The notes: a model not told the origin generated them from the letters alone. A DNA stretch of 39,517 nt from WQUF01 sp031549885 (GCA_031549885.1 JAVBPD010000141.1:1-39517); one strand, 5' to 3'; shown: positions 8,542 to 17,850, numbered from the stretch's first letter. Translations and numbers: made by a program.

Positions 8542-9342
8542 CTAAATTAAAAGTACTTTGTTTAGTAATGCTTTATAGCCACTTTCGCTTGAAAATTTAA
8601 TATCCGTAATAGCAATAATCACTTCCTTTTCTATGAAGTTCTCATCCTTTTTAATCATAAACTTCTCAGGTTTAAATGCTTTCATAGTACCCCTTGTGCC
8701 GTCTGCAGCAGTATACGGAATCAAGTATGTTTTATCTTCCTCAATATCTTTATCGTCGATTAAGTCTTTCTCTAAAAGAACAACAGGCAAATTAGTAATT
8801 GGTTCCTTTAATTCATTTCCTGTGTCTAAAAATGAATTAATTTTTATGCATTTATTAAACATATTTATCTCAACTTCAAAAATATAATTAGTATTAGATA
8901 TCCATTCCTTTAAAAAATAATAAAGCCTGTCCAACAACAAAACCGAAGTCATTATTCCAGTGAGAAGTGAAATTGTAGAGAATCTATATATAAAGAGGCT
9001 TATTGTGTTTAAATCATATATTTCAATAAAAATGCACAAACCTGCAAGTAAAAAAGTAAGTGACCAAAAAATAAGATTTGCTTTTATAAGTTCAATTTTA
9101 TCTTTAAATCCCTTGACAATAGCAACCATTATAAAGGACACCAAAAGTTTAAAAAAAAGACTGCTAAGAAAGGCATTTAAATTCGTATATAGCACTAAAA
9201 GTGCATATAAAGTTCCTACTGAAGATGCCAATATACTTTTTTTATAGTTAATTTTTATTCCAATGCATTTAGTTAAAATGTATATTAAAAATAAATTTAC
9301 TATAAAATTTCCAAATGCGAAGATATCAACATAAATCACCAT
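8542..9342 (-). CDS. spoIIGA: Sigma-E processing protease SpoIIGA
   Basis: Membrane aspartic protease that cleaves the sigma-E pro-sequence at the sporulation septum. The first ~145 residues contain about five hydrophobic spans; the cytosolic C-terminal half has the protease motif FLDTGN with catalytic D173, then the PITNLPVVLLEK and YTAADGTRGTMKAFKP segments of the family. 266 residues is slightly short of the roughly 300 of Bacillus SpoIIGA. ATG follows AGGTGGG by six bases. It is first in the spoIIGA-sigE unit, separated from ftsZ by a terminator. Confidence 0.93.
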   Translation of the reverse strand: MVIYVDIFAFGNFIVNLFLIYILTKCIGIKINYKKSILASSVGTLYALLVLYTNLNAFLSSLFFKLLVSFIMVAIVKGFKDKIELIKANLIFWSLTFLLAGLCIFIEIYDLNTISLFIYRFSTISLLTGIMTSVLLLDRLYYFLKEWISNTNYIFEVEINMFNKCIKINSFLDTGNELKEPITNLPVVLLEKDLIDDKDIEEDKTYLIPYTAADGTRGTMKAFKPEKFMIKKDENFIEKEVIIAITDIKFSSESGYKALLNKVLLI

Positions 9343-9362
9343 ATCTATCCCACCTAAAAAAT

Positions 9363-9395
9363 ATTATAATACTTAATACAGGAAATATTTGTCAT
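9363..9395 (-). promoter_or_regulatory. Possible spoIIGA promoter with a long spacer
   Basis: Minus strand: -10 TATAAT (9363-9368) and -35-like ATGACA (9390-9395) separated by 21 bases. Bacillus spoIIG is known for a 22-base spacer rescued by Spo0A binding at -35. The -35 region reads TGTCATA on the plus strand, five of seven matches to the 0A box TGTCGAA. The leader would be only about 14 bases. Confidence 0.35.
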
Positions 9396-9456
9396 AATAC
9401 AAAAATTATTTATTTTTAAATTAAATAATTTATTTTAAAATTTACTAAATAATCAT

Positions 9457-9495
9457 AAAAAAAACACCCTTTCAACAAATTTGTTAAAAAGATGT
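9457..9495 (-). terminator. Intrinsic terminator of ftsZ
   Basis: Long hairpin: outer arms ACATCTTT / AAGGGTGT (with G-U pairs) enclosing the palindrome AACAAATTTGTT, then eight T residues on the minus strand. It separates the division genes from the spoIIGA unit. Confidence 0.85.
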
Positions 9496-9525
9496 ACGTT
9501 ATTAACTCTCATATATTTTATTTTC

Positions 9526-10644
9526 TTATCTCCTTCTTCTTATCCAAGGAGGTATACTTGGATCACCATCTTCAAATGGATTACCTAAAACTTGATTATT
9601 TGTTTGTGGTTTTGCCGTAATTGGTTCTTTTACTCTAAATGTATCTGGTTCTGTTTTCTTATTTTGGAAAAGTATAGATTCCTTTTTCTTTTCTTCTTCA
9701 AAACCAGTTGCTATAAGAGTAATCTTCATCTCATCTTTTAAGCTTTCATCAATAGCAGCACCAAAAATTATATTTGCTTCAGGATCAGCTGCTTGAGTTA
9801 TAATTTGAACAGCTTGATCAATTTCAATTATGCTTAAATCTGCTCCACCAGTAATATTAAGAAGTACACCGGTAGCGCCTAAAATAGATGTTTCAAGAAG
9901 CGGACTTGATATTGCAACTTTAGCTGCATCTGTAGCTCTGTTGTCGCCATTTCCTACGCCAACGCCCATATGCGCAAGTCCCTTGCTGTACATAATTGTT
10001 TTAATATCAGCAAAGTCTAAGTTCACAAGGCCAGTTACAGTAATCAAATCAGATATGCTTTGAACCCCTTGTCTTAAAACATCATCTGCTAAATAAAAAG
10101 CTTGTACTAAAGAAGTCTTTTTATCGACAATAGACAACAATCTTTCATTTGGAATTGTAACAAGGGAATCGACATTTTCCTTTAATCGTTGAATGCCTTG
10201 TTCTGCTTGAGTCATTCTCTTTTTACCTTCAAAAGAAAATGGTTTAGTTACAACTCCTACAGTAAGTATACCCAAATTTTTAGCAATTTCAGCAATTACA
10301 GGTGCCCCACCTGTACCTGTACCGCCCCCCATACCAGCGGTAATAAACACCATATCTGAACCTTTAATTATTTGCTCAATTGCATCTCTGCTTTCATTCG
10401 CAGCTTTTTCTCCAATTTCAGGATTTGCACCTGCACCTAATCCTTTAGTTAATTTATCCCCAATTTGTATTTTTTGTGTCGCCTGAGAAAGTGCTAAAGC
10501 TTGAGCATCAGTATTAACAGCAATAAACTCTACATTTTTTATGCCCTCACTTATCATTCTGTTTACTGCGTTGCTTCCCCCACCACCAACACCAATAACT
10601 TTTATCTGAGCTAATCTATTGAAATCAGCCTCTATATCTAGCAT
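9526..10644 (-). CDS. ftsZ: Cell division GTPase FtsZ
   Basis: Tubulin-like GTPase that polymerises into the Z ring at vegetative and polar septa. Residues 14-26 hold the nucleotide-binding start IKVIGVGGGGSNA; the tubulin signature GGGTGTG is at 106-112; the synergy-loop region NLDFADIKTIM is present. The linker is short and variable (EEEKKKESILFQNKKTEPDTF) and the conserved tail ends DPSIPPWIRRRR, the docking site for FtsA and other partners. 372 residues is normal. ATG follows AGGAGAGTGT. ftsA lies 18 bases upstream on the same strand. Confidence 0.98.
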   Translation of the reverse strand: MLDIEADFNRLAQIKVIGVGGGGSNAVNRMISEGIKNVEFIAVNTDAQALALSQATQKIQIGDKLTKGLGAGANPEIGEKAANESRDAIEQIIKGSDMVFITAGMGGGTGTGGAPVIAEIAKNLGILTVGVVTKPFSFEGKKRMTQAEQGIQRLKENVDSLVTIPNERLLSIVDKKTSLVQAFYLADDVLRQGVQSISDLITVTGLVNLDFADIKTIMYSKGLAHMGVGVGNGDNRATDAAKVAISSPLLETSILGATGVLLNITGGADLSIIEIDQAVQIITQAADPEANIIFGAAIDESLKDEMKITLIATGFEEEKKKESILFQNKKTEPDTFRVKEPITAKPQTNNQVLGNPFEDGDPSIPPWIRRRR

Positions 10645-10662
10645 ACACTCTCCTCCTTATTA

Positions 10663-11922
10663 CTAAAAGAAATCCTTGAATATTTCCTTCACTTTTCTAA
10701 CTATGCCTATCTTACTTTCTGTAATTGCTTCTTCTGATTTAGTAGTCCTTGTTTTTAAGTAATTGTTTCCTTCTTCACCATTAACAATATAATTACTGCT
10801 ATTTATTTTATAAAATGTCTTTATTGTTCCCACAACAGTTGAAAATTCTGGGTTATTTGCTCCAACAAATTCAGTTGTACCTATTCTTACAATCTTGTTA
10901 AATATGTTTCTTCCAAGCGTTTCAATATAATTAAATTGAGATATTCCTCCCCCAACTACAATAACGCTGGAAATATCGTCCAAAAGCCCTTCTGCCGCAA
11001 TTTTATCTCGTACTATATATAAAATCTCTTCAACTCTTGCACACATTATGTCAATTAAATCCTTAAAAGGAACTTCTATTTCTTGTCCATTTTTATTTGT
11101 GACTTTTACATTTGCGTTGTTTCGTAAAATACCAAGATAAGAATTTGAATGCTTAAGTTTTACTTTCTCCGCCTCAGAACTTGAAATCTTGAAACAATAA
11201 GATAAATCGTTAGATATATTTACTCCAGCAATAGGTATATTATTTAAATATTTTATTTTATCCTCTTTAATTACTATAATTTTTGTAACATCATATCCAA
11301 CGTCAATTATCATACATCCCATAGATTTTTCATCCTTGTACAAAGTAGCATTAGATATAGCTAAAGGTTCAAATATAATATCTATTACTTTTAAAGATGC
11401 TTTATTTACTGCTTTAAAAATATTGTTTAAAACAGTAGTTTGACATAACAATATTTTAGCATCTACTTCTAACTTCGAACCACTCATACCAAGGGGCTCT
11501 TTAATATTATTATAACCATCTACAATGAATTGATCTGGAATAACATCTACAATTTCATACCCAGATGGTACATTAATCATTTTAGCAGCCTTTAATACTT
11601 TTTCAATTTCATTTTCTGTTATTTCCTTATCCTCGGAGGAAACTGCCACTATACCTTTATTTTCAACTAAATCACAAATATTCTGAGGAATGGAAATTAC
11701 AACATCGTTTATTTTTTCATCTATAAGTTGCTCTAATTTGTAAACAGCATTGCTTATCGCATCACTAACATTATCTATATCTGTAATTACACCGCTCTTT
11801 ACACCAAATGTCTCAAAAGAGGTGATTCCCAATATCTGTACATTTTTATTCTTATCAAGTCTTCCCGCTGCAACACAAACTTTAGATGAGCCAATGTCTA
11901 ATGCAACAATTACTCCATCCAT
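10663..11922 (-). CDS. ftsA: Cell division protein FtsA (actin-like)
   Basis: Actin/Hsp70-fold ATPase that anchors FtsZ at the membrane. Seen: phosphate-1 motif VALDIGSSKVCVAAG at the start, a 1C subdomain segment (SFETFGVKSGVITDID), phosphate-2 MIIDVGYDVTKIIVI, adenosine motif VIVVGGGISQFNYIE, and a basic amphipathic tail (KIGIVRKVKEIFKDFF) suited to membrane binding. I choose ATG at 11920-11922 (419 residues) because GGGAGGAG lies nine bases upstream; a frame extension to 11991 has no ribosome site. Together with ftsZ it forms a two-gene unit. The family's other members (pilM-like) are less likely given ftsZ next door. Confidence 0.93.
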   Translation of the reverse strand: MDGVIVALDIGSSKVCVAAGRLDKNKNVQILGITSFETFGVKSGVITDIDNVSDAISNAVYKLEQLIDEKINDVVISIPQNICDLVENKGIVAVSSEDKEITENEIEKVLKAAKMINVPSGYEIVDVIPDQFIVDGYNNIKEPLGMSGSKLEVDAKILLCQTTVLNNIFKAVNKASLKVIDIIFEPLAISNATLYKDEKSMGCMIIDVGYDVTKIIVIKEDKIKYLNNIPIAGVNISNDLSYCFKISSSEAEKVKLKHSNSYLGILRNNANVKVTNKNGQEIEVPFKDLIDIMCARVEEILYIVRDKIAAEGLLDDISSVIVVGGGISQFNYIETLGRNIFNKIVRIGTTEFVGANNPEFSTVVGTIKTFYKINSSNYIVNGEEGNNYLKTRTTKSEEAITESKIGIVRKVKEIFKDFF

Positions 11923-12004
11923 TTTGTACTCTCCTCCCTTTTTGTAACCATCAAAAATATATATTCCACATTTATTAATATATCCCTGCATATTTTTTAA
12001 TTAA

Positions 12005-12033
12005 ATATTAAAAATTGAAATTATTTCATACAA
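12005..12033 (-). promoter_or_regulatory. Candidate promoter of ftsA-ftsZ
   Basis: Minus strand: TTGTAT (12028-12033), 17-base spacer, TAATAT (12005-12010), about 80 bases ahead of the ftsA start. Moderate match to sigma-A consensus in very AT-rich DNA. Confidence 0.4.
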
Positions 12034-12088
12034 ACTTAAAATATATAAATTGTAAAATCAAGGAATTATTTCAATTATTATCATTACA

Positions 12089-13384
12089 TTAATCGTTCAT
12101 ATTATCAATATTAACCTTCCTAAAATGCTTTGTATGGAACCAAACTTTATTATTTCTATATATGATGCCTTGAATGACAATTGGAAACCAAGTTACCATA
12201 TATACTGAATAAAATAAATAGTACCATAAGCTTTTTATTGATAATTTTTTATCTAAAATCATAATAATTATTGGGTAAATTATTTGCATAAAAGCGATAA
12301 GCAAAGTGCCTATAGATACAACTGAAGAAGTCCTTGTAATATTCATATCAAAAGATACTAAATTAAGTAAAGATTCTCTGTTAGATAGAAAATAAATTAT
12401 TTTTGATAAAATATGAAGTATATAATTTATACCAAAAAGTGTAAGCGTAAAAGGTTGAGCTATATATATTGCACAATCTATTGCCTTTAAATCAAAATCC
12501 ATAAATCCTTTTTTAATTAACTTTAAAAAGTTTCTAACACAAACATCTGCAAATCCCTGCATCCACCTTTTTCTTTGAGCCATAGAATCCTTAAAATTTA
12601 TAGGCTTTTCATCATAAATAACTGCATTATGTGAATATCCAACTTTATAATCGTTTAACACCAACTTGCATGTAAACTCTAAATCCTCAACCAAGCTTGT
12701 TGTTTTCCATCCAATTTTCTTTAATATATCTTTTTTCATAGCAAATCCAAATCCAGTAAGCTGGTTTGACAAATGAAGATTGTATCTTGACAATTGAAAA
12801 ATTCTATTTTGCATCCACGCAGCAATTGAATACCAAGCAGTCATATAAGAATCATATGGATTCTTAGAATCTGCAAAGCATTGAACCACATCAAAACCTT
12901 CATTGAGGCTTTCATTCATCTCTTTTAAAAAATCTTTATGAAGTAAATTATCTGCATCTACAATAACTACAGCATCGTAATCTTCCTTCATCTCATCTAA
13001 CCTGTTAAATGCCCATTCTAGTGCATATCCTTTTCCAATAAGTAAATCATTATGCCTTACTAATAAATTAGCCCCTGCATTTTTTATCTTATTTTCAGTG
13101 TCGTCTGTACAATTATCTGCAACAATAAAAAGTTTATATAAATCTTTATTATAATTAAGTTTATTAACACTACAAATTAGATCTGATATAACAAGTCCTT
13201 CATTATGTGCACATGATAGTATCAAAAATTTATGTTTTTTATTTGATATTTTCTCAGATTTCCTCTTAAAGATTCCAAAAATGGATAATATTAATAAATA
13301 AATGCTTAAACCAAATAAAATACCATTGAACACTTTATAGGGAATAGAGTTCATCAAACTAAAGAACAATTGGAATCCATACAA
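12089..13384 (-). CDS. Membrane glycosyltransferase, GT2 family
   Basis: Processive-type family 2 glycosyltransferase. One hydrophobic span near the N-terminus, then the GT-A domain: SCAHNEG, VADNCTDDT, the metal-binding DADN, the acceptor-side VEDLEF and the QRKRW motif typical of polymerising GT2 enzymes. About three more spans follow in the C-terminal part. It could build a poly-hexosamine or hyaluronan/cellulose-like polymer; the substrate cannot be read. Start: TTG at 13382-13384 has GGAGGT seven bases before it, whereas ATG at 13430-13432 has no ribosome site, so 431 residues are preferred over 447. It stands alone, 166 bases from ftsA. Confidence 0.85.
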   Translation of the reverse strand: MYGFQLFFSLMNSIPYKVFNGILFGLSIYLLILSIFGIFKRKSEKISNKKHKFLILSCAHNEGLVISDLICSVNKLNYNKDLYKLFIVADNCTDDTENKIKNAGANLLVRHNDLLIGKGYALEWAFNRLDEMKEDYDAVVIVDADNLLHKDFLKEMNESLNEGFDVVQCFADSKNPYDSYMTAWYSIAAWMQNRIFQLSRYNLHLSNQLTGFGFAMKKDILKKIGWKTTSLVEDLEFTCKLVLNDYKVGYSHNAVIYDEKPINFKDSMAQRKRWMQGFADVCVRNFLKLIKKGFMDFDLKAIDCAIYIAQPFTLTLFGINYILHILSKIIYFLSNRESLLNLVSFDMNITRTSSVVSIGTLLIAFMQIIYPIIIMILDKKLSIKSLWYYLFYSVYMVTWFPIVIQGIIYRNNKVWFHTKHFRKVNIDNMND

Positions 13385-13540
13385 AATAATGACCTCCAAT
13401 ACATTAGTTATTACTTCATTATTATATAACATTTTTTATAAAAATAAAATAAATTTAAAAATCATTTTATATGTTAAACTTATTGATTTTTCTTAAAAAA
13501 ATATTATTTTAACTATATTCATTTTATGAGAAAATTATAA

Positions 13541-13603
13541 AGGTTAATTTATCACTTAAAACTTTATTTAACAAGCATAAAAGCCTTAAGTTTAAATTAA
13601 CCT
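13541..13603. repeat. Long inverted repeat downstream of the SpoIID-like gene
   Basis: Arms 13541-13559 (AGGTTAATTTATCACTTAA) and 13586-13603, nearly complementary over 18 bases, with a 26-base loop. It lies 17 bases past the stop at 13620. No good T run follows on the minus strand, so a transcript-end or stability role is only inferred. Confidence 0.5.
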
Positions 13604-13619
13604 AAAAATAATAATTTAT

Positions 13620-15434
13620 TTATTTTATTTCCTCAATTTTTATATTTGTCATATAAGTATTGATTATTTCATCATATTTTTCACCAGCTTCAGCAAGAGC
13701 CCTCATTCCATTTTGAGAAATACCTGCTCCATGCCCATTACCTCCACCATAAATAGTAATATTATTAATTAAATTATTATCCCTCTCCATATCAAATGTA
13801 AAAAAAGTTGATGGAAGCAAACTATAATTAACCCTTGTAAGATTGCTCATATAATCATCTGCTCCACTTGTAGCCATATAAAGCATTACATCATCACCTT
13901 TAGTATAGGTTTTAGCTGGCCTTAATATATTTCTTATATAGTATTCACCAATTACAAGAACCTCATTTTCAGTACCTTTAATTGAAAGTTCAATTACGTT
14001 GCCACCTGTGCCTCTTTTTTCAACTTTCATATCTGTAATATCCCCAAGGGAGCTTATTACACCATCTGTTTTAACAAAATTTCCACTATTATCTTTAAGC
14101 AAAACTAAATCAGGGCTTTTATCATGAAGATATGCTAAATTGCTTTCTATGGTATTTCTTAGCTCATCTTTATTAAATGAAACTCTCCATCTAAAAAATG
14201 GTGATATACCGTCTGGGCTTTTTAGTTTTAGATCTTTATAAATACTTGATAACCTTTCTTCATTCAAACTATCTAATTCTATTTTATCTTTGCCACTTTC
14301 ATCATATAAAAAACTTTGACAAGGCATTGAAACATCTTCTGTTAAATCTCCACCTCTATACCAAACTTGAGTTGGTGTAGAACCAAAACCTGAAGAAGTA
14401 GAATAAAAATACACAAATTCTAAATCACCAGCTGAATCCTTAACAACTAGACCCTTTGTGCTCTCCACAGCTTGTTCAACCTTATCGTTATATGCTTTAT
14501 TATTATAAACCTGGCTAGATACACTATCTTCAACCCAATACCCTTCTGCAGAATACTTATTTGATATATATTCTCTACAAGCAAATGTCCTTGACAATGT
14601 GCTTTGAACCTTTAATGCTTCTTCATTGCTATTTGCGCCAATTTCAGAAGGCACCACTGCTTTAATATAATTTTCCAAAGGTAATTCATTTATAACATTA
14701 AACATGTCATTAGATAAATTGCATATTTCAATTAATCCATAATACTTAGGAATTATGCTATCACTTCCACCTCTATTTATGCTTGGAATTGTAATATATA
14801 ATAACCTAGGACTAATTCTCACTTCGTCCTTATATGTATAATTTTCTCCGCCAGAATTTAAATTTACCATATTGTCATTTGCAGAAACATCTAAAGATTC
14901 ATTGTCAATAAAACTACTTCCTTCGCTAGATTCAATTAAAAAACCATTCTTGCTATTTAAAGTTAAATTTGAAAAATTAATATTATCATCATTAGTTTTA
15001 TTTACATCTTGAGTTAAAGCAACCCTAATATAGCTGTAATCTGGGCTTTTATGCAGTTTAATCAAAGTAACTATTCCATCTGTTTCCATTATTTCAACAT
15101 CTGTCATTCCAATATGTAGATCTCTTTTCCAGTTGCAATCTATCCATTTATCCCCTTCTTTTTTCATAGATTTTACTGAATTTGATACGCTTTTTAATCC
15201 TAAGTCTTGAAATAATATTTTATCTTCTGCAATATAAAGCCTTTTTACTCTTCCAACTTCGCCTTTAATAATGTCATCTTCGCTTTGAACAACCTGCTTT
15301 TCTTCTTTATAAGCCTCCTTACTGTTTACTTGTACCATTTCTCCTTTAATATTATCCAAAGCAGCTTTTATACTGCAAGAACTAATTAAAAAAGAAAAAA
15401 ACAATAAAAATATACATGCAATTTTTCTTTTCAT
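13620..15434 (-). CDS. SpoIID/LytB-domain lipoprotein (604 aa)
   Basis: Probable peptidoglycan lytic enzyme. A lipoprotein signal (KRKIACIFLLFFSFLISSC, lipobox cysteine at residue 20) is followed by an extracytoplasmic region of about 240 residues with no motif I recognise, then the SpoIID domain: NYIKAVVPSEIGANS with the family's catalytic glutamate in SEIG, ALKVQSTLSRTFA, FYSTSSGFGS and, at the end, GHGAGISQNGMRALAEAG. Ordinary SpoIID is about 340 residues, so this is a larger relative; the true spoIID may lie elsewhere. A candidate sigma-E promoter (15491-15518) suggests mother-cell expression. Stop is followed by a long inverted repeat. Confidence 0.85.
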   Translation of the reverse strand: MKRKIACIFLLFFSFLISSCSIKAALDNIKGEMVQVNSKEAYKEEKQVVQSEDDIIKGEVGRVKRLYIAEDKILFQDLGLKSVSNSVKSMKKEGDKWIDCNWKRDLHIGMTDVEIMETDGIVTLIKLHKSPDYSYIRVALTQDVNKTNDDNINFSNLTLNSKNGFLIESSEGSSFIDNESLDVSANDNMVNLNSGGENYTYKDEVRISPRLLYITIPSINRGGSDSIIPKYYGLIEICNLSNDMFNVINELPLENYIKAVVPSEIGANSNEEALKVQSTLSRTFACREYISNKYSAEGYWVEDSVSSQVYNNKAYNDKVEQAVESTKGLVVKDSAGDLEFVYFYSTSSGFGSTPTQVWYRGGDLTEDVSMPCQSFLYDESGKDKIELDSLNEERLSSIYKDLKLKSPDGISPFFRWRVSFNKDELRNTIESNLAYLHDKSPDLVLLKDNSGNFVKTDGVISSLGDITDMKVEKRGTGGNVIELSIKGTENEVLVIGEYYIRNILRPAKTYTKGDDVMLYMATSGADDYMSNLTRVNYSLLPSTFFTFDMERDNNLINNITIYGGGNGHGAGISQNGMRALAEAGEKYDEIINTYMTNIKIEEIK

Positions 15435-15468
15435 AATGAAATACTCCTAAAATATTCTTTTTAGAAGT

Positions 15469-15493
15469 TAATTAATAACTTCGTTATTAATTA
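15469..15493. repeat. Perfect 11-bp inverted repeat in the SpoIID-like gene leader
   Basis: TAATTAATAAC, three-base loop, GTTATTAATTA. It overlaps the last bases of the candidate sigma-E -10 and lies between promoter and ribosome site. It could be an operator or an mRNA hairpin. Confidence 0.5.
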
Positions 15494-15518
15494 TTATGTA
15501 CTTAAATAAAATATATGA
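15491..15518 (-). promoter_or_regulatory. Candidate sigma-E promoter of the SpoIID-like gene
   Basis: Minus strand: TCATAT (15513-15518), 14-base spacer, CATAATAA (15491-15498), close to the sigma-E pattern of ATA about 16 bases before ATA in CATACAAT-like -10 boxes. spoIID is sigma-E dependent in Bacillus. Confidence 0.4.
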
Positions 15519-15528
15519 AGAATTTTTT

Positions 15529-16170
15529 CTAATTAATAGATCTAACTCTATCTAGTAAGTTTGATACATCATTGCACCCTATACTGTTTGTATAATATGT
15601 TCTAATCATGTAAAGATATCCATTTTTAATTATGCCATAATAATCTAATTGTGTTTTTAACTCATAATAAGATGAAGTAGCTCTATAATTTTCATAAGAT
15701 AAACCTGCTATTTCATAATTCTTCTTTTTTAAAATATTAAATTTTCTTTCAGAATTCTCTTCAATGGAATAAACTTCACTTTGTATCATATCGTAAATAG
15801 GATCTTTATCATTATCTACTTTTTTAATTATAATAATTACTTTTGAAAATGTATCTTTATCATTAAACCCAACAGGACATGCAAAATCTTTTTTGCTCGA
15901 TTTAAATTCGCTTATTTGTTCTTTATTACATCCTATTACAATATTATTTTTATCTGCTTTTATAAGGGATAATAAATTATCATTATCAATTATTTCCCAA
16001 TTAGGCTCTAAGTCAATTTCTATGTTCATGGATAAGTTTATGTACTTGTTGTCCTTTATACTGCCTAAGTCAAATTCATTTTCTATATTTTCTTTATTTT
16101 CAATGGAACCTTTATAAAATATAAAAGGAATTAACAATACGCAAAAAAATGATAATAATATCTTTTTTAT
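15529..16170 (-). CDS. Unknown membrane-anchored or secreted protein, apparently starting at ATA
   Basis: The reading frame holds about 200 extracytoplasmic-type residues without a motif I know. In-frame TTG at 16135-16137 lacks a ribosome site. Reading further upstream gives ATA AAA AAG at 16170 backward, exactly eight bases after a strong GGAGG (16179-16183), and the added residues KKILLSFFCVLLIPFIFY form a textbook signal peptide or N-terminal anchor. So translation most likely begins at ATA (213 residues), or the original ATG has mutated and the gene is weak or silent. Ends 94 bases before the SpoIID-like gene on the same strand. Function unknown. Confidence 0.7.
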   Translation of the reverse strand: MKKILLSFFCVLLIPFIFYKGSIENKENIENEFDLGSIKDNKYINLSMNIEIDLEPNWEIIDNDNLLSLIKADKNNIVIGCNKEQISEFKSSKKDFACPVGFNDKDTFSKVIIIIKKVDNDKDPIYDMIQSEVYSIEENSERKFNILKKKNYEIAGLSYENYRATSSYYELKTQLDYYGIIKNGYLYMIRTYYTNSIGCNDVSNLLDRVRSIN

Positions 16171-16372
16171 GATAATCTCCTCCGTATAATATTACTTATA
16201 CAAGTCATTATATCATAATTATTAATTTTTTTAAAATATTATTTAATAATTTCCAAAATAATTTGTTCATAGTTTATTAAAACTTTTGACAAATTAGATA
16301 CATAAAAGGACTATATTATTATATTAAAGGCAATAATAAAAACAATATTGTTGATAGGAGGTACAGAATTAA

Positions 16373-17839
16373 TTGGACAAAAATTCAAATGGTCCAAATA
16401 ACAATGACTTTGAAGTAATTAATGATCATGTTGATGAAACAACTAAATTAAATACTTCAGCTAAACTCTCCGACGACCTTCATATTAACAAAATTGATAA
16501 TGTATATAATTATAGCTATGAAAATTTGAATTCTTCCCCCCAAGAAAGAATCCCAAATTTAGATAACGCTGAGACCAAAATTGATTTCAATTATGTTAAT
16601 TCAAGTATAGAAACACAAAAGCCTTACAAAAAACCAAACAAAAAAAAGAAGAGTAACTTTTTTAAATACTTTTTCACCGGATTAATGTGTTCAATAATTT
16701 CAATTATTTTATCAGTTGCAATTATGTTATATGTTATTCCTCAATCAGAATTTTATAAAGACTCTTCTTTAAGCAAAGAACTAGATAATAAAATAGATTC
16801 TAAAGTCTCATCAGCTGTTGAGAAATCACAGGCTTTAAGTCAATTAGAATCTGCAACAGGTAACACAAGTTTAACAATATCAGAAATTGCCAGCAAAGTT
16901 TCCCCCGCTGTTGTTGGTATTTCAAAAGGAACTATTAGTAATTCACATGCAATAGAAAGCTTTGGTTCTGGTGTTATTTTTAGAGAAGATGGTTATATTT
17001 TAACAAATTATCATGTTATTCAAAATGCTATAAATAACAAAGTTCGAATAGTTTTCCATGATGAAAAAACAGCTCAAGCTAAAATAGTTAATTTCAATAA
17101 AGATTTAGATATTGCCGTTGTTAAAGTAGATGGCATTGAAATGCCTGGTGTTGCCACATTAGGTGATTCCTCCAACCTAAAAACAGGTGAGCTAGCCCTA
17201 GCATTTGGAAGTCCATTAGGTATACAATACTTAGGATCTGTTTCTGCAGGTATCATTTCTTCCCCCTCAAGATTAATATCTGTGACACAAAACAGTAAAG
17301 CACATGTTATACAAACAGATGCCGCAATAAACCCTGGAAACAGCGGTGGGCCACTAGTAGATTCTAATGGTCAAGTAATTGGTATTAATTCAGCGAAAAT
17401 CAACGAAATAGATGGAACAAAGGTTGAGGGTATGGGTTTTGCTATACCGATTAACGAAATCAAACCTTTGCTCGATCAAAATGCAGTAAATAATATAATC
17501 GTTGATAATCCAAACATAGTTTTTGAAGCTAATTTAAACCAGACAGAAGAATATAAAGGTGTTTTATTGGGCGTTTTTGTCCAATACATTTCTGGAGATA
17601 TAGCAAAAGAACATAATTGCCCAGATGGTCTTCAAGTTAGTAATTTCACTGAAAATAGTGCTGCACATAAAGCTGGAATTAAACAAGGAGATGTAATTTT
17701 ATCTGTTGGCGGAAAAAAAGTTAAAGATGTCTCAGAAATAAAACAAATACTTAAGGATATGAAACTGGGCGATAAAATAGATGTGCAAATACAAGAAAAC
17801 TTAAATGTTCCCCCTAAAAACATTATAGTTACATTTTAA
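16373..17839 (+). CDS. HtrA/DegP-type serine protease with PDZ domain, membrane anchored
   Basis: Surface quality-control protease. A polar N-terminal region of about 95 residues, one span (about 97-123), a trypsin-like domain with catalytic H214 (LTNYHVI), D246 (KDLDIAVVKVD) and S324 (NPGNSGGP), and one PDZ domain (about 395-485, ending GDKIDVQIQ). 488 residues fits the Bacillus HtrA/YyxA group, cytosolic tail in and protease out. TTG at 16373-16375 is used: a stop codon lies just upstream, and AGGAGGT is 11 bases before it. An intrinsic terminator follows. TTGACA at 16286-16291 could be its -35, but the nearest -10 (TATATT, 16312) is 20 bases away, so the promoter is unsure. Confidence 0.95.
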   Translation: MDKNSNGPNNNDFEVINDHVDETTKLNTSAKLSDDLHINKIDNVYNYSYENLNSSPQERIPNLDNAETKIDFNYVNSSIETQKPYKKPNKKKKSNFFKYFFTGLMCSIISIILSVAIMLYVIPQSEFYKDSSLSKELDNKIDSKVSSAVEKSQALSQLESATGNTSLTISEIASKVSPAVVGISKGTISNSHAIESFGSGVIFREDGYILTNYHVIQNAINNKVRIVFHDEKTAQAKIVNFNKDLDIAVVKVDGIEMPGVATLGDSSNLKTGELALAFGSPLGIQYLGSVSAGIISSPSRLISVTQNSKAHVIQTDAAINPGNSGGPLVDSNGQVIGINSAKINEIDGTKVEGMGFAIPINEIKPLLDQNAVNNIIVDNPNIVFEANLNQTEEYKGVLLGVFVQYISGDIAKEHNCPDGLQVSNFTENSAAHKAGIKQGDVILSVGGKKVKDVSEIKQILKDMKLGDKIDVQIQENLNVPPKNIIVTF

Positions 17840-17850
17840 ATTGATAAAAA

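Noticed and set aside
8960..9247. 95-codon plus-strand frame opposite spoIIGA
   Set aside because: Antisense shadow; no start context.
12015..12090. Imperfect inverted repeat (AATTGAAATAATT / AATAATTTCAATT) after the GT2 gene
   Set aside because: 38-base loop and A/T-only arms; not convincing as a terminator.
16286..16317. TTGACA ... TATATT as HtrA-gene promoter
   Set aside because: Perfect -35 but a 20-base spacer; kept only as a remark in the gene entry.
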